A stretch of DNA of 64,000 nt from Agrobacterium cavarae (GTDB lineage Bacteria > Pseudomonadota > Alphaproteobacteria > Rhizobiales > Rhizobiaceae): the NCBI RefSeq assembly GCF_004310285.1, contig NZ_SISF01000030.1:341478-405477 (forward strand), in the 5' to 3' direction. Each line of letters starts with the position of its first letter. The first letter of the stretch is position 1. The notes below the pieces were generated by a model. That model searched no databases. It was given only the letters and a program-made list of their open reading frames with translations, and was not told where the DNA came from. Shown one piece after another: positions 27,597 through 37,240 of this stretch. The translations under genes were made by a program, and so were the position numbers.

Positions 27597-28414
27597 TGCG
27601 ACTGCTCCGCCGCCGCCCGGCATTCGTCATCGGTATTGCTGTTACGAGCTTTCTGATCGCCGTCGCATTGCTGTCCCTGGTCTGGACGCCACTGTCTCCC
27701 ACCAAAATGCAGATCGTTCAGAAGCTGAAGTCGCCCTTCGTCTATGGTGGGCTCGGCACGGATCACTTCGGCCGCGATGTACTCTCCATGCTGATGGCGG
27801 GCGCGTGGAACTCACTGTCGACGGCGATTGCTGCCGTTGCCATCGGTGCCTTCATCGGCACCGCCATCGGCGTCACGGTCGCAGCCGTCAGAGGGTTTAC
27901 CGAAACCGTGGTGATGCGCATCTGCGACATCATTTTCGCCGTACCGCCCATCCTGTCAGCGATGATGCTCGGTGCCTTTATCGGCACCGGCCGGTTTACC
28001 GCCATCATCGCCATCGCCACCTTCATGATACCGGTCTTTGCCCGGCTGACGCTGGGTGCCGCGCTGCAGATATGGGCGAGAGAATATATTACCGCAGCAA
28101 CCAGCATCGGTCAGAACCGCGCCAAGATCACGCTTCTTCACGTTGTCCCGAATATCTCCAACCAGATCATCGTGCAGGTGACGATCCAGCTTGGCCTTGC
28201 GATCCTCACGGAAGCCGGGCTCTCCTTCCTCGGTCTCGGCATGCCGCCACCCGCCGCCACCTGGGGACGAATGCTCGCCGATGCCCAGACCTATCTCGGC
28301 GTCGCCCCCTGGCTTGCCATCATGCCGGGCCTTGCCATCGCGCTTGCCGTCTTCGGCCTCAACCTGCTCGGCGATGGCCTTCGCGATCTCCTAGACCCGC
28401 GCGACACGAGCTGA
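27593..28414 (+). CDS. peptide-type ABC transporter permease (DppC class)
   Basis: A 273-residue permease. Seen: the first span at residues about 13-33, GTDHFGRDVLSMLMAGAWNSL near residue 62, the EAA loop EYITAATSIGQNRAKITLLHVVPN near 165, and LTEAGLSFLGLGMPPPAATWG. ATG at 27593 overlaps the upstream stop (ATGA); a second ATG follows directly. It pairs with the DppB-class protein before it. No ATPase gene follows; the amidase comes next after 54 bases. Confidence 0.9.
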   Translation: MMRLLRRRPAFVIGIAVTSFLIAVALLSLVWTPLSPTKMQIVQKLKSPFVYGGLGTDHFGRDVLSMLMAGAWNSLSTAIAAVAIGAFIGTAIGVTVAAVRGFTETVVMRICDIIFAVPPILSAMMLGAFIGTGRFTAIIAIATFMIPVFARLTLGAALQIWAREYITAATSIGQNRAKITLLHVVPNISNQIIVQVTIQLGLAILTEAGLSFLGLGMPPPAATWGRMLADAQTYLGVAPWLAIMPGLAIALAVFGLNLLGDGLRDLLDPRDTS

Positions 28415-28468
28415 TCGCCCGAAGCCGATATCACCCTCATCTCCTGTTATTTTTGACGAGACGATTCC

Positions 28469-29866
28469 ATGACCGATCTCATAGACCTCAACACGCTCGA
28501 AATTCTGGCGCTTTACCGCGACAAGACACTGTCCCCACTGGAATATTGGCAGGCAGTGGAGGCACGCATCGAGGCATTCGAGCCGATCGTCAACGCGCTT
28601 TACGCCTATGATCCGGAAAGCGCCCGTGCCCAAGCGGAAGCGTCGACGCAGCGCTGGCTCAAGGGAGAAATGCTCGGTCCGCTTGATGGTCTTCCAGTCT
28701 CGCTCAAGGAACTCATCGCCACCAAGGGCCAGCCGGTGCCGCTTGGCACAAAGGCGGTCGAACTGGTTCCAGCCGGTGAGGATGCACCTGTGGCGGCGCG
28801 CTGCCGCGAAGACGGAGCGATCCTCTATGCCAAGACGACCTGCCCGGATTACGGCATGCTTTCGTCGGGCCTTTCCAGCTTCCATAAGCTCAGCCGCAAC
28901 CCTTGGGATCCGACACAGAACCCCGGCGGCTCCAGCGCCGGTGCGGCCTCCGCGGGGGCCGCCGGTTACGGTACGCTGCATATCGGCACGGATATCGGCG
29001 GCTCCGTGCGTCTTCCCGCCGGATGGACCGGCCTGTTCGGTTTCAAGCCCAGCCAGGGCCGTATTCCGGTCGATCCCTTTTACACGGGTCGCTGCGCCGG
29101 GCCGATGGCACGCACCGTCACCGATGCCGCTTATGCGATGGCGACGCTGTCGCGACCGGACTGGCGCGACGGCACATCGCTTCCTCCCAACGAAATCGAT
29201 TGGCTCGACCTGAACGCCGATGTGAAGGGCCTGAAGATCGGCTTGATGCTGGATGCAGGCTGCGGCCTCCCTCTGGATGACGAGGTACGTGACGCTGTCC
29301 TCTCTGCTGCCAAGCTCTTCGAAGCGGCGGGCGCCATCATCGTTCCCGTCGAGCCGGTGCTGACGCGCGACATGTTGGATGGGCTGGATGATTTCTGGCG
29401 GGCGAAATTCTGGGGCGACATGGTGGCGCTCAGCGAGGAACGCCGGGACCTGATCCTTCCCTATATTCTGGAATGGGCAAGCAAGGGTGCGGACGTGTCA
29501 GGGTCGCGCGCCGTCTTCGGCTTCAACCAGACCATGGAAATGCGCAAGAGCTGCGGCCGGCTGATGCAGAGGGTGGATGCCGTCATCTCGCCGACCAATC
29601 CGATCGTATCCTATCCGGCAGACTGGGCCTCTCCCACCAATGACCCGCAACTGCCCTTCGAACACATTGCCTTCACGGTGCCGTGGAACATGTCGGAGCA
29701 ACCGGCCTCCTCGATCAATTGCGGCTTCTCGAAATCCGGCATGCCGATCGGCCTGCAGATCGTCGGCCCGCGCTTTGAGGATCTCTTTGTCTTGAAGTTG
29801 TCCAAGGCCTTCGAGGACTGGAGCGGCGGTGTGAAACAGTGGCCGCAGCCGCCAGCGCGAGGCTGA
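28469..29866 (+). CDS. amidase-signature family amidase
   Basis: A 465-residue enzyme of the amidase signature family, which hydrolyses amide bonds with a Ser-cisSer-Lys triad. Seen: the Lys in LPVSLKELIAT near residue 79, the Gly/Ser-rich signature NPGGSSAGAASAGAAGYG near 151 holding the cis-Ser, and the nucleophile Ser in GTDIGGSVRLPAG near 176. Cytoplasmic, no signal peptide. It is the last gene of the second importer operon, so it probably hydrolyses an imported amide or N-acyl compound. Substrate unknown. The gene ends before a hairpin shared with the convergent permease operon. Confidence 0.9.
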   Translation: MTDLIDLNTLEILALYRDKTLSPLEYWQAVEARIEAFEPIVNALYAYDPESARAQAEASTQRWLKGEMLGPLDGLPVSLKELIATKGQPVPLGTKAVELVPAGEDAPVAARCREDGAILYAKTTCPDYGMLSSGLSSFHKLSRNPWDPTQNPGGSSAGAASAGAAGYGTLHIGTDIGGSVRLPAGWTGLFGFKPSQGRIPVDPFYTGRCAGPMARTVTDAAYAMATLSRPDWRDGTSLPPNEIDWLDLNADVKGLKIGLMLDAGCGLPLDDEVRDAVLSAAKLFEAAGAIIVPVEPVLTRDMLDGLDDFWRAKFWGDMVALSEERRDLILPYILEWASKGADVSGSRAVFGFNQTMEMRKSCGRLMQRVDAVISPTNPIVSYPADWASPTNDPQLPFEHIAFTVPWNMSEQPASSINCGFSKSGMPIGLQIVGPRFEDLFVLKLSKAFEDWSGGVKQWPQPPARG

Positions 29867-29938
29867 TCACTTTCCTTAGACTCCTTTCGCCGGTAGCAAC
29901 GCCGACGCTGGTTCCAGGCGTCCGTCATATCATGACGA

Positions 29939-29969
29939 ACCCAGACGGCTCATCATGAGCCGGCTGGGT
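29939..29969. terminator. hairpin between convergent operons
   Basis: ACCCAG (29939-29944) pairs with CTGGGT (29964-29969), and inside, after one mismatch, CGGCTCAT pairs with ATGAGCCG around a single base. It lies between the amidase stop and the end of the third importer's permease genes, which converge, so it can end both. Confidence 0.65.
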
Positions 29970-29998
29970 ATTTACAATAGGCGGTGATGTTTCCTGCC

Positions 29999-30919
29999 TC
30001 AGTTCTTCAGCGCTCTCGGGTCCAGAGCATCACGCACGGCGTCCCCGATGTAGTTGACGCTCAGCACAGTCAGCGAAATGGCAAGCCCCGGCCACAGCAC
30101 GCGTGACGGCGTCAACTGCAGGAAGTTTGCACCATCGAACAGCAACCGCCCCCAGGTCGGAAAATCGGACGGGAAGCCGAGTCCGAGGAAGGAGAGGGCC
30201 GACTCCGTGATAATGGCGGAGGCGATCCCGAGCGTTGCCGAAACCATGATCGAGCTCAAGACGTTTGGCAGAATATGTTTGATGATGATGCGGTGTTCGC
30301 GCATGCCACTCGATTTCGCCGCCTCGATGAATTCCTGGTTTTTCATTGCCAGAACATCGCCGCGCACGATGCGGGCCGTATGCATCCAACTCGTGATCCC
30401 GATCACGAAGACGATGAGGATAAAAATGCCGGTTTCCGGCCCGAAAGCGGCGCGGAGTGTGTCGCGAAACAGCAGCAAAATGACGAGCAGCAGCGGCAGG
30501 AGCGGCAGAGCGAGAAACAGGTCGGTCAGCCGCATCAACGGTCCATCCAGCCGCCGGAAATATCCGGACAACACGCCGATCAGCGTGCCGAGAAACAGTG
30601 CCAGCAGCATGGCCGTGATGCCGACGGCGAGCGAGATGCGCCCTCCCGCCAGCACCTGCGCCAGCATATCCTTGCCAAGATTATCCGTGCCGAAGGGATG
30701 GGCAAGCGAAGGCCACTGGTTGCGCGCCTTCACATTGAGAGCGTTCGGAGCAACGGTGTGGATGTAGGGGCCGACATAGACGGCGAGCAGGATGAAGATG
30801 AAGACGACAAGCCCCGCGACGCCACCCTTATGACGGCGGAACTGTTTCCAGATATCGGCAAAGGCGGATAGTGCCGGGTTTTTTGCAGCCGTCGGCTCGG
30901 TGATGGTCGCGTCAGTCAT
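29999..30919 (-). CDS. peptide-type ABC transporter permease (DppC class)
   Basis: A 306-residue permease with the first span at about residues 33-55. Seen: HPFGTDNLGKDMLAQVLAGGR near residue 77, the EAA loop EFIEAAKSSGMREHRIIIKHILPN near 195, and ITESALSFLGLGFPSDFPTWGR, all of the DppC class. Its ATG overlaps the stop of the DppB-class gene by eight bases. It belongs to the third importer, whose ATPase lies on the divergent transcript beyond the binding-protein gene. Confidence 0.92.
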   Translation of the reverse strand: MTDATITEPTAAKNPALSAFADIWKQFRRHKGGVAGLVVFIFILLAVYVGPYIHTVAPNALNVKARNQWPSLAHPFGTDNLGKDMLAQVLAGGRISLAVGITAMLLALFLGTLIGVLSGYFRRLDGPLMRLTDLFLALPLLPLLLVILLLFRDTLRAAFGPETGIFILIVFVIGITSWMHTARIVRGDVLAMKNQEFIEAAKSSGMREHRIIIKHILPNVLSSIMVSATLGIASAIITESALSFLGLGFPSDFPTWGRLLFDGANFLQLTPSRVLWPGLAISLTVLSVNYIGDAVRDALDPRALKN

Positions 30920-31922
30920 AGCGGATCCTCGGGTCGAGAATGCCGTACAGCACGTCGGCGATCAGGTTGAAAAGCACGATCAGCACCGCAAAAATGAAGG
31001 TCAGCGTCTGCACCAGCGGAATATCTGCACCTTGGACGGCGGTGATCATCAGTTGTCCCAACCCGTTCACGCGGAATATCTGCTCGGTGATGATAGCGCC
31101 GGAAAAGATCGTCGGCACCCCAAGAGCGATGACGGTGACGACGGGGATCAGGCTGTTGCGCAGCACGTGACTGAGCACCACGGTTTTTTCTTTGACGCCT
31201 TTGGCCCGCGCCGTGCGCACATAGTCCTGGTGTAGATTGTCCAGCATGGAGGCACGCACGAAGCGGCTGATCTGAGACACGTTATAGAGCGTCAACACCA
31301 TAACCGGCAGGAACATCTGCTTCACCTGCGCCACAAAGCTTGCCCAGTCGGTGACGCGGAGATTGGTGTCGTAGACGGAAGGAAACCATTGCAGGTTTGA
31401 GCTGAAGATGACCACCAGCAGAACGCCGGTGAAGAAGGTCGGAACCGAATAGCCGACCATCGATACGAACGTGCCGATCTGATCGAAAAGCGAATATTGC
31501 TTATAGGCGGAGATTACCCCGATCGGGATCGCCAGCAGGGCTCCGAAGAGGTAGGCAAGGCCCACCACCCACAGTGTCTGCGGCATGCGCTGGACGACGA
31601 GATCGACCACCGGGCTGCGCGTCGCCCAGGACAGAATGCGGACACGATCGCCGTCGCCAATTTGCCAGCCGGTCAGGGTTTCAATCAGGTTCAGCGGCTC
31701 GTTGATGAAGAATTGCTGCAACCACATGAGATAGCGGATGAAGAAGGGCTGATCGAGACCAAGCGAGGCACGAATCTGCGCTCGCACTTCCGGCGGAATG
31801 GTCAGCGGCAGATCACCCGTTGGGTCATTGGGCGCGAGATCGAGAAGCGCAAAGATAACGAAGCTGATGACGAGCAGGGTGGGTACGGCGAAGGCAAGCC
31901 GTCGGAGTGTAAAGGTAAACAT
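30912..31922 (-). CDS. peptide-type ABC transporter permease (DppB class)
   Basis: A 336-residue permease. Seen: first span residues about 9-30 ending FALLDLAPNDPTGD, LGLDQPFFIRYLMWLQQFF, and the EAA loop DYVRTARAKGVKEKTVVLSHVLRNS near residue 237. A loop of about 45 residues between the first and second spans is longer than in typical DppB. Start at ATG 31922 with GGAGAG six bases upstream; the open frame extends to 31952 without such a site. A strong hairpin separates it from the binding-protein gene upstream. Confidence 0.92.
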   Translation of the reverse strand: MFTFTLRRLAFAVPTLLVISFVIFALLDLAPNDPTGDLPLTIPPEVRAQIRASLGLDQPFFIRYLMWLQQFFINEPLNLIETLTGWQIGDGDRVRILSWATRSPVVDLVVQRMPQTLWVVGLAYLFGALLAIPIGVISAYKQYSLFDQIGTFVSMVGYSVPTFFTGVLLVVIFSSNLQWFPSVYDTNLRVTDWASFVAQVKQMFLPVMVLTLYNVSQISRFVRASMLDNLHQDYVRTARAKGVKEKTVVLSHVLRNSLIPVVTVIALGVPTIFSGAIITEQIFRVNGLGQLMITAVQGADIPLVQTLTFIFAVLIVLFNLIADVLYGILDPRIRYD

Positions 31923-32025
31923 CTGAAACTCTCCAGACGCAGAGCGCGGCATGGCGAAAGTTGGAAGTCTTTACGCCGTGACGCGGCAAATGTGTCTTCA
32001 GATCATGGTCCAGGGGCATGCAAAA

Positions 32026-32051
32026 GGCCGGCCTCTATGAGGAGGCCGGCC
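32026..32051 (-). terminator. attenuator hairpin after the binding-protein gene
   Basis: GGCCGGCCTC (32026-32035) pairs perfectly with GAGGCCGGCC (32042-32051) around six bases, followed on the minus strand by four T. It lies ten bases after the binding-protein stop and ahead of the permease genes on the same strand, so read-through is expected to be partial. Confidence 0.8.
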
Positions 32052-32060
32052 ATCTGCGTG

Positions 32061-33770
32061 TTACTTCTTGCGGGACCAGTCCGCGATATTCCAAAGCTCC
32101 GAATCCCAGCCGTTGATCTTGACGCCTTCCAGCGTAAGCGAATGCGAGGAGACGTTGCCTCGGTGGATAAGCGGGATATGCGCGCCCTCCTCGGTGAGCA
32201 TGTCGTTCAGCTGCTTGGAGATTTCTTCGCGCTTGGCAGGCTCCGCCGTCTTGGAGAGAACAGCCAGCAGTTCATCGAATTTCGGGTTGCAATAACGGGG
32301 AATATTCTGCCCCTGCCAACCATTTGCCGGAGCGGGAACGTTGTTGCACATCCATTCGGCCAGATATTTTTCCGGGTCGGTGCCGCTGAAATTATTGGTG
32401 TACATTTCGACGTCGGCATAGAATTTCTGGAACGTGTCAGGGCTTGCGGGATCGCCGCCGAAGAAGACGGAGGCGCTGATATTGCGCAGCTCCGCGCCAA
32501 CGCCGATCTGCGACCACATGTCTTTCACAAGTTCCTGAACGGCCTGACGAACAGAGTTGGTGGAGGTCTGGTAGAGGAAGGATAGCTTCACGCCATTCTT
32601 GGCGCGGATGCCATCCGCTCCCTTGACCCAACCCGCCTCGTCCAACAGCTTGTTGGCGCCCTCGATATCCTGCTTCAGGCACCAGCTGTCATTCTTGGTG
32701 GAGTTGAATGCTTCAGGCGCAGGCACGATGTTGCAGGTCGGTTTGCCCGCCTCTCCGTAACCGGCCTCATCGATAATGTCGCGGTCGATGGCAAGCGAAA
32801 GTGCCCGGCGCACGGCAGGGTCGGACAGGGCGGGGTGAGGGCCAGCTTCCTTGGTGGAGCGTTTGTCGCCCAGCGCTGGATCGGGATTGTACCAGTTGAG
32901 AACGATACGCTCGACATTGGTACCGAAGGCGGTGACCAGCTTACCCTTTCCGGCGGCAACCATGGTCGCCAGAACTTCCGGCTCGACCTGCATGTTCCAG
33001 GCATAATCGAACTCGCCGGTTTCAAGCACGGCGCGCGCAGCCGAGGCCGCATCACCGCCACCCTTCAGCGTCACCGTCGCGAAGGCTGGCTTTGCCGGAT
33101 CGCGATAATTGGGGTTGGCGACGTAGGTGATCACGTCGTTCGCCTTGAAGTCCTTGACCACGAAGGGTCCCGTACCGATGGGCCCGAAATTGGCGGATGT
33201 GCAGCCGGGGGCGGCCGGTCCGACGCAGTTTTCGAACTGCTTTTTCTGGATGACGGGAGATTGCGCACCGATAAAGGCGGAATAGGGATAAGGCTTCGGC
33301 TCGGTAAAGGTGATCTTGACCGTGTGCGGGTCGATCGCCTCGACATTTTTCACGCCTTCATACTGTGCCCGCTGCGCACAGCCTCCATCAGGGGCGGTGC
33401 AATACTTCCAGGTAAACACCACGTCGTCTGCGGTAAAGGGCGTGCCGTCCGACCATTTGACATCGGTCTTCAGCTTCCAGGTCATGCTCAGCAGGTCTTT
33501 GGCGACACCGCCATTTTCGAGCGTGGGGATCTCGGTGACCAGCGTCGGGACCAACTCGCCCTTTTCATTGTAACGCGCCAGGGGCTCGATGATCATGGAG
33601 GAACTGTATTCCTCCTTTGTGCCGCCGGACAGATAGGGATTGAGAGTGGATACAGCCTGCCAGAACAGGATTTTCAGTTCGCCGTCACTGCCGCGTTCGG
33701 CATGGGCGGCGGAGCCTGCCAAGACGGCCGCCGCCATGGTGCCTGCGTAAAGAACACTGCGCTTTATCAT
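32061..33770 (-). CDS. ABC transporter substrate-binding protein, family 5
   Basis: A 569-residue periplasmic binding protein of the DppA/OppA family, at the long end of the family range. Seen: a signal peptide of about 24 residues ending AHA, STLNPYLSGGTKEEYSSSMIIEPL, and LKTDVKWSDGTPFTADDVVFTWKY, the family hallmarks. AAGGGG lies eight bases before the ATG. It diverges from the M20 amidohydrolase gene across a 304-base AT-rich region, and is followed by its permeases after an attenuator hairpin. Substrate probably a peptide or N-acyl amino acid, judged from the neighbour. Confidence 0.93.
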   Translation of the reverse strand: MIKRSVLYAGTMAAAVLAGSAAHAERGSDGELKILFWQAVSTLNPYLSGGTKEEYSSSMIIEPLARYNEKGELVPTLVTEIPTLENGGVAKDLLSMTWKLKTDVKWSDGTPFTADDVVFTWKYCTAPDGGCAQRAQYEGVKNVEAIDPHTVKITFTEPKPYPYSAFIGAQSPVIQKKQFENCVGPAAPGCTSANFGPIGTGPFVVKDFKANDVITYVANPNYRDPAKPAFATVTLKGGGDAASAARAVLETGEFDYAWNMQVEPEVLATMVAAGKGKLVTAFGTNVERIVLNWYNPDPALGDKRSTKEAGPHPALSDPAVRRALSLAIDRDIIDEAGYGEAGKPTCNIVPAPEAFNSTKNDSWCLKQDIEGANKLLDEAGWVKGADGIRAKNGVKLSFLYQTSTNSVRQAVQELVKDMWSQIGVGAELRNISASVFFGGDPASPDTFQKFYADVEMYTNNFSGTDPEKYLAEWMCNNVPAPANGWQGQNIPRYCNPKFDELLAVLSKTAEPAKREEISKQLNDMLTEEGAHIPLIHRGNVSSHSLTLEGVKINGWDSELWNIADWSRKK

Positions 33771-34074
33771 CGTTATTTCCCCTTTTTTCGGATTGATTCC
33801 GTTTTCGTTTTTGACCGTCCTACCACGCGAAATATCTGCGGACTGTTATCTAATTATTTGATATTTATGAAGAAAAATTTATTTCTATATTGATGCTATG
33901 GTCTGTTTTCCTGAAAAGCAAGACACTTTCTGCGTTCGATGACCAAAAATTGAGCTAGCAAAAGTCAGGCCTATTTTTCGTTCAAATACTGAAATTCGCG
34001 CTTGCAAAAGCGAAAGTTCCAATCGCAATATGACGCTCAGCGGCCGGGCAGAAAATAAATAAGGGAACGCAAGA
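33771..34074. promoter_or_regulatory. AT-rich divergent promoter region
   Basis: The region between the binding-protein gene (minus) and the M20 gene (plus) holds no gene. Its centre (33846-33895) is markedly AT-rich, unlike the rest of the window, and should contain both promoters. A short hairpin (CGCTT-GCAA-AAGCG) lies about 60 bases before the M20 start. I cannot place a convincing operator. Confidence 0.45.
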
Positions 34075-35238
34075 ATGCCGATATTGAACCGTGCGGTTGA
34101 GATGCAGGATGAAGTCGCGGGTTGGCGGCGATACCTGCACGAACATCCTGAATTGCTCTACGACGTCTTCGAAACATCCGCCTTTGTGGCTGAGAAATTG
34201 AGGTCTTTCGGCTGCGATGTGGTTGAAACCGGCATCGGTAAGACGGGCGTGGTGGGCATCATCAAGGGACGGCATGGCGATGGCCCAACCATCGGCTTTC
34301 GATCCGATATGGACGCTCTTCCGATCCTCGAAACCAGCGGCAGGCCATGGGCATCGAAGACCCCTGGCAAGGCCCATTCCTGTGGCCATGACGGACACAC
34401 GGCCATGCTTCTCGGCGCTGCGCAATATCTGGCGGAGACCCGCAATTTCAAGGGTTCGGTCGCGGTCATTTTTCAGCCCGCCGAGGAAGGTGGAGCCGGT
34501 GCGCTCGCCATGCTGGATGACGGCATGATGGAGAAGTTCGGCATCTCGCAGGTCTATGGCATGCACAACGAACCCGGCATTCCCGTCGGGCAATTTGCCA
34601 TCCGTAAAGGCTCGACCATGGCGGCAGCCGACAGCTTCGAAATCGTCATCACAGGCAAGGGCAGCCATGCTGCCGCACCGCATCTGTCCGTCGATCCGGT
34701 ACTGGCATCAGCGCATGTCGTCATCGCGCTGCAATCCATCGTCTCGCGCGAGACGGATCCTTTGAAATCGCTTGTCGTCACGGTCGCCACGACCCATGGC
34801 GGCACGGCCTCCAACGTCATTCCTGGAGCAGTGACGTTGACCGGAACGGTGCGGACCCTGCTGCCTGAAACGCGAGATTTCGCCGAAAAGCGTTTGACCG
34901 AAGTGGCGACCACCACGGCTATGGCCTTTGGCGCGACCGCGCAGGTCAAATATGATCGCGGCTATCCGGTGACGTTCAACCACGCTGACGAAACGGAGTT
35001 CGCAGCCGCTGTCGCCAAGGGCGTCGCCGGTGCGGCGGCGGTCAACACCAATCCGAACCCGCATATGGGTGCCGAAGATTTCTCCTACATGCTGGAAGCG
35101 CGCCCAGGCGCATTCATCTTCATCGGCAATGGCGATACTGCCGGTCTGCATAATGCCGCCTATGATTTCAACGACGACGCATTGCCCTACGGCATCAGCT
35201 ATTGGGTTTCGATGGCCGAAACCGCGCTGGCTGCGTGA
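34075..35238 (+). CDS. M20-family amidohydrolase (hippurate hydrolase type)
   Basis: A 387-residue metal-dependent amidohydrolase (M20D family: hippurate hydrolase, IAA-amino acid hydrolase and relatives), which removes acyl groups from N-acyl amino acids. Seen: RSDMDALPI near residue 81, the metal ligands in HSCGHDGHTAMLLGAA near 102, PAEEGGAGA near 138, the dimerisation lid region with GKGSHAAAPHL near 199, and MGAEDFSYML near 337. Cytoplasmic. AAGGGA stands eight bases before the ATG. It is followed by the ATPase of the third importer, so it probably acts on imported N-acyl amino acids. Confidence 0.92.
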   Translation: MPILNRAVEMQDEVAGWRRYLHEHPELLYDVFETSAFVAEKLRSFGCDVVETGIGKTGVVGIIKGRHGDGPTIGFRSDMDALPILETSGRPWASKTPGKAHSCGHDGHTAMLLGAAQYLAETRNFKGSVAVIFQPAEEGGAGALAMLDDGMMEKFGISQVYGMHNEPGIPVGQFAIRKGSTMAAADSFEIVITGKGSHAAAPHLSVDPVLASAHVVIALQSIVSRETDPLKSLVVTVATTHGGTASNVIPGAVTLTGTVRTLLPETRDFAEKRLTEVATTTAMAFGATAQVKYDRGYPVTFNHADETEFAAAVAKGVAGAAAVNTNPNPHMGAEDFSYMLEARPGAFIFIGNGDTAGLHNAAYDFNDDALPYGISYWVSMAETALAA

Positions 35239-35285
35239 CGACATCGCGGCCTGTCCGGCCGCCTTCCGCTTTTTTGGAGATCAGC

Positions 35286-37136
35286 ATGCTTTTGGCCGGA
35301 ACGTCCATGGAAGAAACCGGCGGGTCTGTGACCCCGGTCCTGTCGGTTCAAAATCTCACCACGTCCTTTCGCGTGGATGGCGGATGGAAATCCGTGGTGC
35401 GAAATATGAGTTTCGAGATCGCACCGCGCGAGACGGTGGCAATCGTGGGGGAAAGCGGCTCGGGCAAGAGTGTGACGTCGCTCTCCATCATGCGGCTTCT
35501 GGATAAAAAGATGAGCCGCATCGAAGGGGAGGTCATGCTCGGCGGGCGCAATCTTTTGAGCCTGCCGGAAGACGAGATGCGCAAGGTTCGCGGCAAGGAG
35601 ATCTCGATGATCTTCCAGGAGCCGATGACCAGCCTCAATCCGATCTTTCCGATCGGTAAGCAGATCGCCGAAGCGCTGACCGTGCATCAGAACATCTCCT
35701 CATCCGCCGCCAAGGCAGAGGTCATCCGCCTTCTGGAAAAAGTGCGCATTCCCAATGCGACAAGCCGCTTTAATGATTATCCGCATCAGTTTTCGGGCGG
35801 CATGCGCCAGCGCGTGATGATTGCCATGGCACTTGCCTCCCGGCCGAAGCTCCTGATTGCCGACGAGCCGACGACGGCACTTGATGTCACGATTCAAGGT
35901 CAGATCCTCGACCTCATCAAGCAGTTGCAGGAAGAGGAGGGCATGTCGGTGCTGTTCATCACCCATGATATGGGTGTCGTGGCCGAAGTGGCGGATCGCA
36001 CCATCGTCATGTTCCGCGGCGATGTGGTCGAGACCGGTACCACGGATGATATCTTCCACCGCGGACAGCACCCCTATACGCGTGCGCTTCTTTCTGCGGT
36101 CCCCAAGCTTGGTTCGATGAAGGAGCGCGTGCTTCCCGCCCGTTTCCCGATCATTGATATCAAGACGGGCGAGAGCCAGCCTGCGGTGGAGGTCAAGGAC
36201 ACGGTTTCGGGTGGCAAGACGCCCATCCTCTCGGTCAAGGATCTGACGACCCGCTTCGATATCCACTCTGGTCTTCTCGGTCGCAAATCCGGTGCCGTGC
36301 ACGCGGTGGAAAAGGTGTCCTTCGATCTCTCCGAGGGAGAAACGCTTTCACTCGTTGGCGAGTCGGGTTGCGGTAAATCCACCACCGGCCGCTCGATCAT
36401 GCGGCTGATCGAGCCAACCTCCGGCAATGTGATGCTCGATGGCTATGAGGTGATGCAGCTCGACAAGGTCACGTTGCGTGCTATGCGCCGCAGTGTGCAA
36501 ATGATTTTCCAGGACCCTTTCGCCAGTCTCGACCCGCGCATGAGCGTGGGTGCGGCCATCATGGAACCATTCATCGAGCACCGCCTCGGCAGCAAGCAGC
36601 AGGCGCGTGACAAGGCTGCGGATCTGCTGGAGAAAGTGGGCCTTAACCCGGATATGATGCGGCGTTTCCCGCATGAATTTTCCGGCGGCCAGCGTCAGCG
36701 CGTCGCCATTGCCCGCTCCTTGATGCTCGACCCCAAGGTGATTGTCGCCGACGAGGCGGTCTCGGCACTCGATGTCTCGATCAAGGCGCAGGTGTGCAAC
36801 CTTCTCCTCGATCTACAACAGAGCCTCAATCTGGCCTTCCTGTTCATCTCGCACGATATGGCCGTGGTGGAGCGGGTCAGCCATCGTGTGGCGGTGATGT
36901 ATCTCGGTGAGATTGTCGAGATTGGTCCGCGCGCCGCCGTCTTCGATAATCCTCAGCATCCTTACACGAAGAAGCTGATGTCCGCCGTTCCGGTGCCGGA
37001 CCCTTCACGACGGCATATTCGGCGCAACATGGCGACCGACGAGATCAAAAGCCCGATCCGCCCTGTCGGTTACGTGCCGCCGCCGCGCCATTACCGCGAG
37101 GTTTCCGCCGGGCATCTCGTACAGGAAGCAAGCTGA
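35286..37136 (+). CDS. fused two-domain peptide ABC transporter ATPase (DppD-DppF fusion)
   Basis: A 616-residue ATPase carrying both nucleotide-binding domains of a peptide importer. First domain about 15-275: Walker [14 protein letters not shown], signature [15 protein letters not shown], Walker [13 protein letters not shown]. Second domain about 310-585: Walker [14 protein letters not shown], signature [15 protein letters not shown], Walker [12 protein letters not shown]. Both have the [16 protein letters not shown] motifs of the family. Start at ATG 35286, with GGAG six bases upstream; the frame runs back to 35202 inside the M20 gene. Its permeases and binding protein lie on the divergent transcript. 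Confidence 0.93.
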   Translation: MLLAGTSMEETGGSVTPVLSVQNLTTSFRVDGGWKSVVRNMSFEIAPRETVAIVGESGSGKSVTSLSIMRLLDKKMSRIEGEVMLGGRNLLSLPEDEMRKVRGKEISMIFQEPMTSLNPIFPIGKQIAEALTVHQNISSSAAKAEVIRLLEKVRIPNATSRFNDYPHQFSGGMRQRVMIAMALASRPKLLIADEPTTALDVTIQGQILDLIKQLQEEEGMSVLFITHDMGVVAEVADRTIVMFRGDVVETGTTDDIFHRGQHPYTRALLSAVPKLGSMKERVLPARFPIIDIKTGESQPAVEVKDTVSGGKTPILSVKDLTTRFDIHSGLLGRKSGAVHAVEKVSFDLSEGETLSLVGESGCGKSTTGRSIMRLIEPTSGNVMLDGYEVMQLDKVTLRAMRRSVQMIFQDPFASLDPRMSVGAAIMEPFIEHRLGSKQQARDKAADLLEKVGLNPDMMRRFPHEFSGGQRQRVAIARSLMLDPKVIVADEAVSALDVSIKAQVCNLLLDLQQSLNLAFLFISHDMAVVERVSHRVAVMYLGEIVEIGPRAAVFDNPQHPYTKKLMSAVPVPDPSRRHIRRNMATDEIKSPIRPVGYVPPPRHYREVSAGHLVQEAS

Positions 37137-37240
37137 GGGATCGCCTACGCTGCTCAACAGCCGTCTGCCGTGTCTGATGGTTTGACTTTTTACTGCAAAA
37201 AATGCCAGCACTTGGGGAGCAGACAAGTTAGGGCAGAGAC

